The notes: generated from the sequence alone by a model not told the origin. Counted from the first letter of the stretch, positions 1-10,960 are shown. The stretch: DNA of 64,000 nucleotides from Phascolarctos cinereus (GCF_002099425.1 NW_018344214.1:2716001-2780000); one strand, 5' to 3'. Numbers and translations: made by a program.

Positions 1-57
1 AGCTTCAAAAAAACTGTAAAACAGCTGTATTTTCCCAACACTCAGGGCCTTTGCTGC

Positions 58-290
58 CACAGAATCACAGGATTTGAGAGTTGGAAGGAACTTTAGCAGG
101 ATCTTCTCCAATTCGTATATGGAGGGAATTCCCACTGTAGCACCCTTGATAAGTGTGGCCTCCACTTGAAGACCTCCAGGGAGGGGGAGTCCAGAGGCAG
201 CCCAGTCCACCTTGGGACAGCTCTGATCTTTATGAAATTTGTTTCCTGTCCAGATACGCTCCCATTTCCACTAGTGCGCTCATGGCTTCC
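58..290 (-). mobile_element. L3/CR1-like LINE, 3' fragment
   Basis: The plus strand matches the reverse complement of the L3/CR1 3' end. It starts with the 'tcacaggatttgagagttgg' head, followed by wording equivalent to 'gaagacctccaggga' and 'ggcagcccagtccacc', the usual order for this family. It is diverged and non-coding. Recognition is from memory of the family; edges are approximate. Confidence 0.7.
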
Positions 291-559
291 AGGAAAATGA
301 AAAGCGACACCTCTTTGGATGATAGTGGGGGGCCCCTGGCTTTAGGCATGATCAGGAACAACCCCAGAGGAATAAGTTGAGAGATATCTGAACTTAAATG
401 ACTTGACTATCAGGGGGTGGAAAACTAGGACCAGGAAGCAGGGCATCAAAAGAGGGGCTGGGATAGAACACCAAATGAGCCATGGCAACTGAACGTGGGA
501 CATATTGTCTTCCCTTCCATGCCCCCCCACCACCACCACCCAGAGACTCAGGCCCCATC

Positions 560-710
560 TTAGATTCCTCAGCTCTGTTCAAAACCTGGCTCTTTGGTGC
601 ATGACCTTTAAGCATGCAATGAATCTCTCTGGACTTGGGGCAGTCATCCACAGCAGGGCTAATGATGCCTCCTCCTTGAGGCAGAGGGATAATAAGGTGA
701 AAGGGCCAAA
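560..710 (+). repeat. MIR-class SINE fragment
   Basis: Degraded sense MIR: 'ttcaaaacctggctcttt', then 'tgacctttaagca', 'aatctctctggacttgggg' and 'gggataataaggtg' in the MIR order. The flanks at 291-559 hold no feature I can name apart from a short CCACCA tract near 524. Confidence 0.5.
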
Positions 711-734
711 AGGCATGGATTAATGACAGAAATA

Positions 735-1080
735 CAGTCTACTATTAGCTGCTCTGAAGGGAGGAGGCAGGGAAATCTATTCTGCTCCAGGCTGACTCTG
801 GAGTTATTAAAGCTTCAGTGTGTCTGCTCCCACTTGAAGCAGAATTAAGATCTGCTTTAATTTCTGGCCTTATCATTGAGCACAGAGAAGTCACTTGCTG
901 AGCAAGGGAAGCTATGAATCCCATTAGGGTTTGCATTGTTAAAACTTATTTTCTCAAACTTACTATGAAATGGAACTTTGACTGTTCGATCCAGCCCTTT
1001 ATTAAGAATTCAGAGAATGTGAGAAAGTAGGTTTTGTTAGTATCTTGGGTTTTTAAAGGGCACTCTAATATTGAATGTAC
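735..1080. other. Unique block, weak conserved noncoding candidate
   Basis: No repeat family is recognised. The block has an imperfect palindrome around 834-860 (gaagcaga and tctgcttt arms) and AT-rich homeobox-like words such as 'agttattaaagc' and 'ccattaggg'. Nothing indicates coding. The call as a conserved element is inference from the absence of repeats only. Confidence 0.2.
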
Positions 1081-1811
1081 AAGAGAGATACCAGGATCTC
1101 TTTACCCCATCTCCTCCTCTTTGGCATTTCCATACTTTAGCTCAAAATTACATGTTCCTTAGCATTGTAAAGCTAAGGTCAAGATAAAAAGTTCATAAAA
1201 TCTAGTTTGTGGGTAATTTAATCACCTCATTAATAAGGCCAGCACATTTATTAATAAAAGGGTGGTCATTTGGCCATCTCTCTTAGATCAAAGATCCTTC
1301 ATGGTGGATATGCCCTTTGAAGAGTAGGTGTTCCTGAGGGATGGCAGTCAACTCTGATTGGTCAAGTAATAAGAAAATGAATATCACAGTGAGAGGCTGG
1401 GCTATATTACAATAAGGGTCTTGGGGTACATGATGTGGATCACTTAAATCTTGGTTATAGACATCAATTTCCATATCACCTGTCTGACAAAAGGGAGAGT
1501 CAACACTTCCTAGCCCTGTCTGAGCAGACACATCAAGCAGGAATGCACCTAAACCTAGCCCAAACTTAGAATTCCTTTTATTGTCTGAGTAGATCTTGGC
1601 TTGGGGAAATCTTTAAGAGAGATTTTCCACAGTGGTTGGTTTCTGGATGAGGAAGTAGAAAAGTGGAAAAACCTTGGTCCTAATACAATAATTAGTTATT
1701 AAATACAAGAGAGAAATACTCATTTCTCGAAACATCTACTCAGGGTCAACCTCACTAGCTCTATTTAGGTGAACCTCCCATTGTGCAACTATCTAATTAA
1801 TAAGATTTTCT
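1081..1811. other. Unassigned intergenic DNA
   Basis: Unique-looking sequence with no recognisable repeat family, splice-bounded exon or long reading frame. I see nothing to annotate. Confidence 0.4.
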
Positions 1812-2103
1812 TCCTTCCTCTCTCCCTCTCTCCCTTCCTTCCTTTCTTCCTTCCTTCCTTCCTTTCTTCCTTCCTTCCTTCCTTCCTTCCTTTCATTCTT
1901 CCTTCCTTTCATTCTTCCTTCCTTCCTTCCTTCCTTTCATCCTTCCTTCCTTCCTTCCTACCTTCCTTCCTTCCTTTCATTCTTCCTTCCTTTCATTCTT
2001 CCTTCCTTCCTTCCTTCCTTCCTTCCTTCCTTCCTTCCTTCCTTCTTTCCTTCCTTCTTTCCTTCCTTTCATCTTTCTTTCCTTCTTTTCTTTTTCCTTC
2101 TCC
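1812..2103. repeat. (TTCC)n microsatellite
   Basis: About 290 bp of almost pure pyrimidine, mostly CTTCC/TTCC units with regularly spaced 'tttcattc' and 'tttcatcc' variants. The Ser/Phe/Leu/Pro reading frame through it is a by-product of the repeat. The purine-pyrimidine strand asymmetry could form triplex DNA. Confidence 0.97.
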
Positions 2104-2257
2104 CTTTTAGATTTTAATGAATACTGACAAATGATGGAGCAAGAAACAGCTCATTCTTGACTTGTACAAGAGGACAATAAAAACAAATTAAAAAATAAAG
2201 AAAATAATAGAATATAGAATCTAGAAGGAATCTTAATGCCCATCAAGCTCATTCATC

Positions 2258-2370
2258 TTATTTTATAAAAGAGAGTAAGGCCCAGGAAGGGAAGTGACTT
2301 GTCAAAGGTCACACAGCTGATTAGTGGCAAAGCTCAGACCAGAACCAAGCGTTCCTAATTACTTGACCCA
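2258..2370 (-). repeat. MIR-class SINE, antisense
   Basis: Antisense MIR core: 'ttattttataaaagagagtaaggccc' followed by 'gtgacttgtcaaaggtcaca' and 'cagctgattagtggcaaagc'. Confidence 0.7.
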
Positions 2371-2480
2371 GTGTTCTCTATGCAAAGCACTACAGAGAGA
2401 CAAAGTGAAATGTAATATACTGTTTCTGCCCTCAAGGGGCAGCCAACTGGAGGAAAAGGCAACTAAGAATGTGCAGCACA
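2371..2480 (-). mobile_element. L2 LINE fragment
   Basis: Contains 'gcaaagcactacagagaga' and 'ctgccctcaaggggc', which match the antisense L2 3' region (the 'aagcactggggatacaa ... ctgccctcaaggagc' segment). Confidence 0.5.
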
Positions 2481-2784
2481 CCCACTTAACGAGTGCTACA
2501 GATAGGGATAATATGAGTTCAGAGGTGGCAGAGGTCATCTTGGGTTTGTGAGGTCATGGCAGCCAGGAGATGCTTTACATTGGAGATGCTGAGCACATGT
2601 TTCTTGAATGAATGAATGGTGGGCCAAAGAGTGGAGGAATTCTTAAAGAGTCTCATGAATATCTCTGTGCCTATCTCTCCCTCTCCAAATCTATCTTCCA
2701 AATGAAGTCAGCAATACACCTAAAACAAAACATGACCACGTCTCTTCACTGATCTGGAATCTCCAAAGGCTCAATATTAGCTCT

Positions 2785-2960
2785 GAGATCATAGGATTAT
2801 AGATTCAGAGCTGGACATAACCTTGGAGGCCACAAAACCCAGTATCCTCATTTTACAAATGAAAAACAAAATGGAGCCAAGCAATGCTGAATGACTTATC
2901 CAGCATCACATAGGTAGGAATGCAGGATTTTCATCCCAGCCTTCCTGGCTCCAAACATTC
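2785..2960 (-). repeat. MIR/THER1-class SINE, antisense
   Basis: Head 'gattcagagctggacataac' and core 'cctcattttacaaatgaa', then 'atgacttatccagcatcaca' and a degraded 'catcccagccttcctgg'. The order matches antisense CORE-SINEs. Confidence 0.7.
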
Positions 2961-3267
2961 TTAGGTTAGAGGCAGCATGGAGCAGTGAAGTGAGCAGAAA
3001 TGAGTGGGGTGGGGTGAATGTTTGGCAGCACCCGACTGCAGGTTGAGCCCAATCTTCCCAGTGACCAAGGGGGTGGAGTGCCCCTTGTGCTTATGTTCTT
3101 GCTATAGCTTTTCAGTCAATGTCCCTTTATAAAAACTAATTGATGTCAATTGCATATTCATGCTATCAAAGAGATAACTGGGTGAATTAATAATGGGGTG
3201 CTAATTGCTGGGTCACTCAATGGTGACAAGAGATACTAAGTTAGTTGGTGACTGATATTGAGGGGAG

Positions 3268-3350
3268 GCGAGTTAACAAGCATTTATTAAGTCCCCACTA
3301 TGTGCCTGACTCTGTACTAAGCAATAGAAATTCAAAGAAAAGCACAGATA
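3268..3350 (-). mobile_element. L2 LINE 3' fragment
   Basis: 'aacaagcatttattaagtcc' and 'tatgtgcctgactctgtact' are the antisense L2 3' end. The sequence between 2961 and 3267 holds no feature I can assign. Confidence 0.7.
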
Positions 3351-3539
3351 GACACATGAGTCGACATCAAGCAGACGCGTGCTGCTTTTAGACTCTGGAG
3401 TCTATAAACTCTCACTGACTGAGGCGAGTCATGTCCCCAGCAGGCAGCCAGCTACATATGTCCCTAAGATTTTAGAGATATACCTGAGGAGTCAGAGCTT
3501 TCTTTGTCATATTTTCAGTTCAAAATCCCATTCCCACAT

Positions 3540-3665
3540 GGTATCAACTGGCTTAGAATGTAAGCCCATGGAGGCAGGGGCTGGTTCACTTTTGTCTTTG
3601 TATTCCCAGTATCTAGAGCAGTACCTACCACAGGGATAGAGTGAATGTATTCCTGGGATATAGTG
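3540..3665 (+). mobile_element. L2 LINE 3' fragment
   Basis: 'gaatgtaagcccatggaggc', 'ttttgtctttgtattcccag' and 'agcagtacctaccaca' match the sense L2 3' end. Confidence 0.75.
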
Positions 3666-4154
3666 GGGAATGGCCTAACCAGTTTTAAGGGCTGGGAGTC
3701 ACCCAATATTGGCTGTCCAAGACAGAGCCCAGGTGCTTCCTGAAATAAGGTCACTACAAACTACTTGGCATGTGGTGAGGAAGCTAATGCCTTCAGGAGG
3801 CTATGGCCTTGGCCCACAGTCAGCAGAAGGAGCTCTGATCTCTCCCCCAGCACAGACTTGCTCATTGGCCTCGAGTAACCTCCAAATGCATCTCCTTTCC
3901 CTCATCTTTAAAACGTCTTGCTCTGGCTGTGAGCTTGCAATTAATGTCTCCTCTGTTCTTTGAACATATAAAGCATTCTGTTAATGAAAAACAGAATTAG
4001 ATGGCAGGATGTGGTCTTCTCTGTATGAGCTGAGTCAGCTCCTGGGCCTGGTGCCACTCTCTTACATCTCATGGCTATAGGATTAGTCGTTTCGCCACAT
4101 CCTATACTGAGTATTTAGGCTCCAGACACATGAAAAGGACTTTGAGAGGAGCAA

Positions 4155-4300
4155 CGGTTTAAGAGGCAAGACCCCTGGTCTAGGGCTTAGGAGGCCCCCC
4201 TCCTGATTCTGTCATCACTTTGCTATGTGACCCTGAGCAAGTCACCACCTTTCTCTGAGGATCAGCTACTTCCTCAGTAAAATGAGGGGCTTAGAGCAGA
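4155..4300 (+). repeat. MIR-class SINE
   Basis: Sense MIR: 'tttgctatgtgaccctgagc', 'aagtcaccacctttctctga' and 'ctcagtaaaatgaggggc'. The 3670-4150 stretch to its left has no feature I can name. Confidence 0.75.
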
Positions 4301-4317
4301 TGCTCTATGCTCATGTC

Positions 4318-4440
4318 CCTTCAATTCAATGCAACATATATTTATCAACTGCCTGCTGTAAGCAAGGCACTGTGATGGATTCTGGGGATCCAAACCAGCC
4401 CCTGCCTCCAAGAAACTTTCATTTGACTATGAGATAGGCA
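4318..4440 (-). mobile_element. L2 LINE 3' fragment
   Basis: 'tatttatcaactgcctgctg', 'gcaaggcactgtgatgg' and 'cccctgcctccaagaaac' read as antisense L2. Confidence 0.65.
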
Positions 4441-4470
4441 CTAGATCATACACACATACAAAGCACATAA

Positions 4471-4570
4471 AATAGTGGAGAGACGAAGAAAGAGAGAGAA
4501 AGGAGGACAGCAAGAGAGACAAAGAGAAGGGGGAAAGAGAGAGGGGAGAAAGAGAGTCAGAGAGAGGGGG

Positions 4571-4625
<55 letters not shown>

Positions 4626-4637
4626 GAGAGAGAGAAA

Positions 4638-4688
<51 letters not shown>

Positions 4689-4743
4689 GGAAAGAAAGAG
4701 AGGAAAGAGAGAGAGGAGAAAGAGAGAGAGACAGAGAGAGGGG

Positions 4744-4842
<99 letters not shown>

Positions 4843-4888
4843 CAGAGAGACAGAGAGAGAAGGAAGGAGGGGGAGATAGACAGAGACA
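4471..4888. repeat. (GA)n microsatellite
   Basis: About 418 bp of almost uninterrupted purine on the plus strand: GA dinucleotides with GGA, AAGA and ACAGA variants. Both strands appear open only because of composition (Arg/Glu on plus, Ser/Leu on minus). Mirror symmetry over this length favours H-DNA. Confidence 0.98.
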
Positions 4889-4889
4889 G

Positions 4890-5048
4890 AACAAAGGATT
4901 TGAAATCTTAGGATCTGGGTTCAAATCCTGCCTTTGTCATCTTGGGCACATGACTTTGCTTGCTTTGCTCATTCCTAACACAAGGGGATTATACTAGATG
5001 GTCTCTGGGATACCTTCTAGCACTAGAGTTTGGAATCCATGATTTTAA
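4890..5048 (+). repeat. MIR/THER1-class SINE
   Basis: 'gggttcaaatcctgcctttg', 'cttgggcacatgactt' and 'actagatggtctctgggata' follow sense CORE-SINE order. The GA array ends directly against its 5' side. Confidence 0.75.
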
Positions 5049-5337
5049 AAACTGAGCTCAGAAAAGCCCCTGCAGGAGGTGGCAGCTGAGCTATGCTTTG
5101 AAAGAGACAAGGGAGTCCCCAGGCTCTCAGCTTGGGGCAGCATGAAAAAGTCTCCATTTATAGAATGTGCCCTAGCCATAGAAGTCCCTGAAAGTGGCCG
5201 GAGGACAGCCTTCACCTAGCACTGGGCAATTTTCTAGCACTTGGGGCTCAGCTCAGTGTCATCCAGTCTAAGCCTCTCATTCTATAGTTGAAAAAGCTAC
5301 AACCCCATGTGGCTTTAAGCTGCACACACACAAAAAA

Positions 5338-5522
5338 AAATCACAAAATCAGAGATTTGCCACTGGAAGAGATTCTGGAGGCCATCAGCCTCACTTCACA
5401 GATAAGGAAACTGAAAGCTTGAAAAGTAAAATGACTTGCCTAAGGTCACAGAGCTGGTACGTGCCAAAGTTGGGAGCCCCACTCAGATCCTCGGCTCCAA
5501 GTTCAGTATGCTTCCTCCTGAT
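5338..5522 (-). repeat. MIR/THER1-class SINE, antisense
   Basis: 'tcacttcacagataaggaaa', 'atgacttgcctaaggtcaca' and 'gagctggtacgtgcc' are the antisense core. Confidence 0.8.
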
Positions 5523-5809
5523 TACAAATGGCATATTTAGAGCATTTCCAGGCTTCACCACAGGAGGCTCCAGGAGAGTTGGGAAGGGCAGACAGTGTCT
5601 CTGATATGAAATGTGAACCCTCCCTCTCCTGTTGTACCAGGCCAAGGCTGGCTTAGCCATTCCTAAGTTTATCACCTCACTCTGACTAGATATTTTAACT
5701 TTCCATTATACTCCATTGGGATAATAACATTCTGATTCACTGAAAGTGACCAAGAGGTATCAGCAGGGATCAGGGAAAAGGGAGAGGGGCACCCAAGCTA
5801 CAGGTTGTC

Positions 5810-5900
5810 TCCTGCATTAGACTGTGAGTTCCTTGGAAGCAGGGATTGTCTTTTTGCTTTCTATATATCTCTGGTACTTTACACGGGGCCTAGCATGTAG
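5810..5900 (+). mobile_element. L2 LINE 3' end, left half
   Basis: 'tagactgtgagttccttgg' through 'ggcctagcatgtag' is a sense L2 3' end. It is cut by a MAR1 SINE and resumes at about 6157 ('gcatgcagtaggaacttaat'). Confidence 0.8.
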
Positions 5901-6153
5901 TTTTTGTTCTTCAGTCTTTTCAGTCATGTCCAACTTGGCATGACTCCATCTGGGTTTTCTTGGCAAAGCTACTGGAGTGTTTTGCCAATTCCTTTTCCAA
6001 ATCATTTTACAGTTGAGGAAACTGAGGCAAACAGGGCTAAGTGACTTGCCCAGGGTCATATAGCTAGTAAGTCTAAAGACGGATTTGAACTCAGGGAAAT
6101 CAGTCTTCCCGACTCCAGGCCTGGCGCTCCATCCACTGTGCCACTTAGGTGCC
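5901..6153 (-). repeat. MAR1 CORE-SINE, near full length
   Basis: Reads as antisense MAR1: 'cagtcatgtccaacttggc', 'tgggttttcttggcaaag', 'gaggaaactgaggcaaacag', ending with the reversed tRNA-like head 'ccatccactgtgcc'. It sits inside an L2 3' end. Short flanking words gcatgtag (5893-5900) and gcatgcag (6157-6164) may be a target duplication. Confidence 0.9.
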
Positions 6154-6156
6154 ATG

Positions 6157-6205
6157 GCATGCAGTAGGAACTTAATCAGTGTTTATTGACTGATTGACTA
6201 GGAGA
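6157..6205 (+). mobile_element. L2 LINE 3' end, right half
   Basis: 'gcagtaggaacttaatcag' and 'tattgactgattgac' complete the L2 3' end that begins at 5810. Confidence 0.8.
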
Positions 6206-6269
6206 GGGCCCACAAAGCCTGGGGAGAATCTTCCAATGGCCGTTTCCCAAATCCAGTACAAAAGACACT

Positions 6270-6460
6270 CCTTTGGTATCCAAGCCCTTCACAATCTATC
6301 TTGAGTTTACTTCCTAGGGCAATTACCCCTAGTTTCCCTTCACATACTCTTCTGCTTGGCTTGACTTGTCTGCGTGCTGTTCATCTGACTCATCATTCCA
6401 TTTCCTAACTTGATGCCTTGCAAATTTATGTGTTTCTTAAATTCTGTTCTCTTTTTTGAT
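6270..6460 (+). mobile_element. L2 LINE fragment
   Basis: 'aagcccttcacaatctatc' followed by 'ccttcacatactct' matches the sense L2 region just downstream of the RT domain. It is diverged and non-coding. Confidence 0.55.
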
Positions 6461-6908
6461 TGAAAAGTGACCAGCCAGCTTACCAGATCTTGACAACTAA
6501 TAAAGACAGTAGCTTTTTTTTTTAATTTAGGCTGTACTAATAACCAGATTTGCCCTTTCCCTTCCAAATCACTGGACTAGAGAATCATTGAAGCTGATTA
6601 AAAAATATGTGCATTGAATCTTTAGCATTATTGCTGAATGGTAGCCCTCTAAACTGGGCTGCAGCCAGAGAATATTGGCATCCATTTACCTGGGCCTCTG
6701 TTGGCAGCAGAGCAGAGCCTGTAGGTCATTTCCCACTTTTCAGTGACCTCAGTTTAGCATCTCTGGAAGAAGTCAACTGTTCTTTTGCCATGACCTGGGT
6801 TTGTCCTTCCTCCAATTACCCGTCACCCTCAGGTCTTTGTAGCTCCATAGAATGGAGTAAGAATGTACAGTAAATTCTTCTGGCTGGACCACTTCCTTCT
6901 GTTAAAGA

Positions 6909-7108
6909 AATGTGTGTGTGTGTGTGTGTGCGTGTGTGTGTGTGTACGTGTGTGTGTGTGTGTGCGTGTGTGCATGTGTGTGAGTCTGTATGTATATTTG
7001 TGTGTGCGTGCGCGTGTGTGTGCGTGTGTGTGTGTGCGTGTGTGCGTGTGTGTGTGTGTGTGCGCATGTGTGTGAGTCTGTGTGTATATTTGTGTGTGTG
7101 TGTATTAG
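6909..7108. repeat. (TG)n compound microsatellite
   Basis: About 200 bp of TG with CG, CA and TA variants. The word 'tgtgtgagtctgt' followed by 'tgtatatttgtg' occurs twice, offset by 92 bp, so the array contains an internal tandem duplication. Alternating purine-pyrimidine sequence favours Z-DNA. The 6461-6908 stretch to its left holds no feature I can name. Confidence 0.97.
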
Positions 7109-7584
7109 TGTAGAACAGACATAAATAAGCCAAGGATAGAGCATTTTGATTGAGGGTCTCAAGAGCCACATAGATGAATTTGGATTTGATTGGACTAGCA
7201 GTGAGGACCACAGTTGCTTCTGGACACTCGATCCTATTATATAGTTTCAAAAGGCAAAGAAGTTTAGGTGGAGAAGCAAATAGGATCACATTTACAAATG
7301 AGAAAGATGGTAAAGTTTCTGAGTTTGTTGAGACTGGCCCAAATCACAAGCACATTTCCAGAGCCAGCTCTCATCCTGTCTCCTCTGCAAAGCCCTCCCT
7401 GAGCATTAAATTCTTCCCTGAGACAGGCAGCTATCTTCTTCCAAAATATTCTCAGTGTTTTGTCTGTATGTTTCATTTGAGAACTAGTCATATATAGTCC
7501 TGCAACGTCCTTTCTATTTTTATCTGGGACCATCATGTAAATGTTTTGTTGTTAGCTAATTTTAAAAAAATATTTGCAGTTTTC

Positions 7585-7695
7585 TTCTGAATAAGGCTGT
7601 GCTCTGTCTGAGGGTAGAAACTAGGTGTAATTAACTTCAAAGCACCTTAAATAATGGGATAGATTCATAATAACTATATGTTGAATGGACTTGAC
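7585..7695 (+). mobile_element. L2-like LINE 3' fragment
   Basis: 'tctgtctgagggtagaaact' followed by 'actatatgttgaatgga' resembles the L2 3' terminus. The 7109-7584 region is otherwise unassigned. Confidence 0.45.
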
Positions 7696-8059
7696 CTCAT
7701 TCCATATCTTAGAAGGAAATCAGGCTTTCCCAGAATAAGACTTCTGGGCCAGGTGAGCTATGGGCTCCTGGTCCCAGTCCAGCATTGATTACGTCATCCT
7801 GCTTTGATGCTTCACTGGATTGCATTCAAACCAACCAACACTTATTCATCAGTTCATTTGTGGCTTTGGGTTAGCTGTCCTCTTTTCTGGGAATTTTCAC
7901 CCCCCTCCCTTCAGCCCTTGAAAATCTCTGGTTTGTTCCAAAGGTCACCATAAGCATTACCTCCAATACAGGGCTTTACCTCATCTGACACTCTCCTCCC
8001 TCCAGGTGCTATGGCTCTCCTACCCCAAATCACGTGGGGTGATTTTGAATCTATTTTTC

Positions 8060-8182
8060 AGCAAAATGGTGTCTCCTCGATGGAATATAAGCTCTAGGAA
8101 GGCAGGGGTGTTTTCACAGTGTGTGTATACCTGGAACACAGTGGTTGCTTAATAAATACTTGGTGACTGATCAATTGAGTGA
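8060..8182 (+). mobile_element. L2 LINE 3' end
   Basis: 'aatataagctctaggaaggc', 'tatacctggaacacagtgg' and 'gcttaataaatacttggtga' are the sense L2 3' end. Confidence 0.75.
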
Positions 8183-8379
8183 CTGTTCTAGGCTCTAGGA
8201 TGTCATCCATGGACCCTCCCTCAAGGAGTTCTGCTCCTTCAGATACCTTTCCTCCTGTGTGAATCTTCTTTCATTCCTCAGAAATCTTTTATGAGAAGTC
8301 TACCCAATGTGCAAATGGCTTTCCTCTAGCTCTCTTGTCCTTGTGAAGGTTCCACATCAGAAACAGCTCTCCCTAAACT

Positions 8380-8645
8380 ATCACTGTCACTAATGACCAG
8401 CTCATTTTGTTTTCTGGTTTACATTTCATTGACGACATGATCTCTGTGGCTTTTTCCTTGAATTTTTCATTGGTAATGTGTTACAGCCCACGCATGAGCC
8501 CCATTTCATTGCCTTTTGGGTGACCCACCACTTAAATTCTGTGGAGACTGACAGTTATGAAATTCAGTAAGTCAGTAAATTCCAATACCAGTCACGTACA
8601 CAATCTATTTTAAATGTCAGTTCGTTATTTGGTACCCAGAGCAAA
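8380..8645. other. Unique block, weak conserved noncoding candidate
   Basis: AT-rich unique sequence without a recognised repeat, with words such as 'ttcattgacgacatgat' and 'agtcagtaaattcc'. No exon-like structure. Conservation is untested. Confidence 0.2.
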
Positions 8646-8979
8646 AACAGCTCTTGGAAAGGACTGATCTCTGAGGCGTCCAAAGATCTCATGAGAGCCA
8701 TAGTTCTTAGACGCAAGATTTCTGTGCTTATCCCACACCCAGAATGGGGCTAAGCACTGGAGCAAAAGTCAAGGCCCCTATCCTGGATGGAGAGAGGAAG
8801 TGAACATGAAAGCTATGATTGGAGAAGATTTCAATAGCATGGGATTCGCTGGGCAATCTCCTGATGGACATAGAAATGCTATACGCATCCAGAAATCAGC
8901 ATGCAGTGCATGGAATCAGGGAGAGCTTATCATCACTCCTGAGAGATATCTTGGTCCAGTGCCAGGAAGATTGACTTTC

Positions 8980-9180
8980 CCAGTCAGGAGTCAGTCAACC
9001 AATCGAGGAGCACGGAATGAGCACCTATGATGCCCCCAGCACTGGCAGGGAAGGAAGGGAGAAAGGGAGGGAAGCAGGAGGGGAAGGGAATAAGCATTCA
9101 CACGGTGTCTGCACGCTGCAGGCACGATGCTAAGCAGGGACTTTACAAATCTTGTCTCATCTGATCTGTGCCCCCTCCCC
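8980..9180 (-). repeat. L2/MIR remnants split by a purine tract
   Basis: Antisense L2-like words at 8985-9045 ('gagcacctatgatgccccca'), then a GGGA-rich purine tract at about 9045-9088, then an antisense SINE tail ('ggcacgatgctaagca', 'ctttacaaatcttgtctcat'). The 8646-8979 stretch to the left has no recognisable feature. Confidence 0.5.
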
Positions 9181-9237
9181 CAATGCCTTACTGGGCTCTG
9201 GAGCTGACAAGGCTGGGCCAACAGAGCATGAGCTCTG

Positions 9238-9350
9238 GAAGGATCCGAAATCAAGAGCTGGAAAGGACCTCCAAGTCATGCCATCCAAACTTTCACGTTA
9301 CAGAGGAGGAATCTGAGGCCTGGAGAAGAGAGGTGACAATATCACCAGAT
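9238..9350 (-). repeat. MIR-class SINE, antisense
   Basis: 'agagctggaaaggacctcca' followed by 'ttacagaggaggaatctgag' is a degraded antisense MIR. Confidence 0.6.
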
Positions 9351-9469
9351 CATAGACTTAAATCTGGAAGGAAACATCAATGTACTGGGCCCGTGAAATG
9401 GTTCAACAAATCAATACCATTTCTTCAGGAGAAATGGTGCCAAAGGATGTTCCTTAGCATCTGTGAGGG

Positions 9470-9670
9470 ATCACTGCATCCTAAGGACTGCAAATCCTTT
9501 CCATCTGCCCTGCAGCTGCACCTTTCTCTTGGTTCTGTCTCTCTGCACTCTGCCCCCCCCATTAAAATGTAAGTCCCTTGAGACCAGGCTCTATCTTTCT
9601 TTGCTTTTTCTAGGCCCAGTGCTTAGCATAGTGTTTGGCCCATGGTAGACACTGAATTAAGACTTTTTTT
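9470..9670 (+). mobile_element. L2 LINE 3' end
   Basis: 'aaaatgtaagtcccttgaga', 'aggcccagtgcttagcatag' and 'catggtagacactgaatta' match sense L2. Confidence 0.75.
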
Positions 9671-9764
9671 TTTAATTCATTCACTCATTCGTTCATTCTA
9701 GGGTGTCTAGCATCAGCCTCATATTTTGCCAAGGAGAAATGCAGATTGAGGGAGGATGATTGGC

Positions 9765-9952
9765 TTAGGATCACAGATTTAAAGCTTAAAAGAACCTCCA
9801 AATCTGTTGAGTCCAAACCCTTCATTTTACAGATAAGGAAACTGAGGGTTAGGGAGGTTGCCCAAGGACGTGCAGCTGATGGCAGACCTTGGTCAGGTCC
9901 TCTGACTCCCAACCACATGTCTTCCCGCTGCACCATACTGCCAGGGAGACTG
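9765..9952 (-). repeat. MIR/THER1-class SINE, antisense
   Basis: 'cttcattttacagataagga', 'aactgagggttaggga' and 'cccgctgcaccatactgcc' give an almost complete antisense CORE-SINE including the reversed tRNA-like head. Confidence 0.85.
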
Positions 9953-9999
9953 GCCGGAGTAGATCTTTATCTTCTGAGAAGCTAGCCCCCATTGCCCAT

Positions 10000-10380
10000 T
10001 TTGAAAATAGAATCAGGTTCCAGATTTGAATAATTCAACTGTCTGGGGCAGTTTTGATGGTGAATTTATGAAAACCATGAGAGTGTCTCCAAGTTAGTAA
10101 TTAAATATTTTGGCAGTGAATCAGCTGGTGCCCACAGATGTGGGTAGCAGTGTTGAAACAGCAGAATGAGTTTCCCCCTGAGCAATTATGTCAGAAAAAT
10201 ATTTCCCCCTAATAGATGTATCAACTGTCCTCTCTGCTGTCATTATATGGAGTTCAGGCTTCTCTTTTGGGATCACCTAGCCCAGTCAAGATATCTTTGG
10301 TGTTGTGCCCCAGAGATGTGTGCTTGTCTGTGCTATTTTGAATTTTAATCTTAACTTTCATGGAGACAAAGAAATCTGGG
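10000..10380. other. Unique AT-rich block, conserved noncoding candidate
   Basis: No repeat family is recognised over about 380 bp. It has homeobox-like words ('gttagtaattaaatatttt', 'gagcaattatgtcag') and no sustained coding frame. The call is inference. A low-scoring exon cannot be excluded, but no splice-bounded frame is evident. Confidence 0.3.
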
Positions 10381-10789
10381 AGAGATAGCTAATGTACTGG
10401 AGGAGAGAGGGAGGAGTCCCAGAATCTGAACTGGCCAGACCAAACCTAATAAGATGAAATTTCACAGGAACAACTGAAAAGTTATACATGTGGGTTCACA
10501 GAGTAAATTTCACTAGCTTAAGATGGGAAGGTGTGGTTAGAAAGTAGCTTATCAGCAAAAGACATGGCATCTTCAGCAGAGTGCAGAGTCAGTATGTGTC
10601 AATGGTGTGTTTGTGGCATAAAAAATAAAATGAAATGTTAGTTTACATTAAAAGAAGCATAGTGTCCAAGACTATGGAGGTAGTTGGAAGCCACAGTGCC
10701 CATCAGAGGACTGGGGCTTTTGTCCCCACAGTAATGGTTGAAAGAATGAGGTTTATAACCTGGCCAAAACAAATCAAGACACCTCCAAT

Positions 10790-10960
10790 TAAGAACTGTA
10801 GGGTTAGAACTGGAAGAAACTGAAGGAAGCTGCTAGTCCAACCCACTCACTTTCCAGAGGAGGAAACTGAGGCCAAGATATGTTAAGTGACAAAGCCAAA
10901 GTCACACAGCCGGTAAGCAACTGACCACAGTTTCTCCCCAGCCCTCTAACTTCCAGGCAG
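10790..10960 (-). repeat. MIR/THER1-class SINE, antisense
   Basis: 'gggttagaactggaagaaac', 'gaggaggaaactgaggcca' and 'agtcacacagccggtaag' show antisense MIR order. Confidence 0.8.

Noticed and set aside
1769-2110. 113-codon Leu/Pro/Ser/Phe frame
   Set aside because: (TTCC)n microsatellite.
4427-4924. Long open frames on both strands (Arg/Glu-rich and Ser/Leu-rich)
   Set aside because: They lie in the (GA)n array; composition alone keeps them open.
6816-7289. Cys/Val and His/Thr repeat frames
   Set aside because: (TG)n/(CA)n array; not coding.
9168-9572. 134-codon frame
   Set aside because: Crosses MIR and L2 remnants; no domain; chance.
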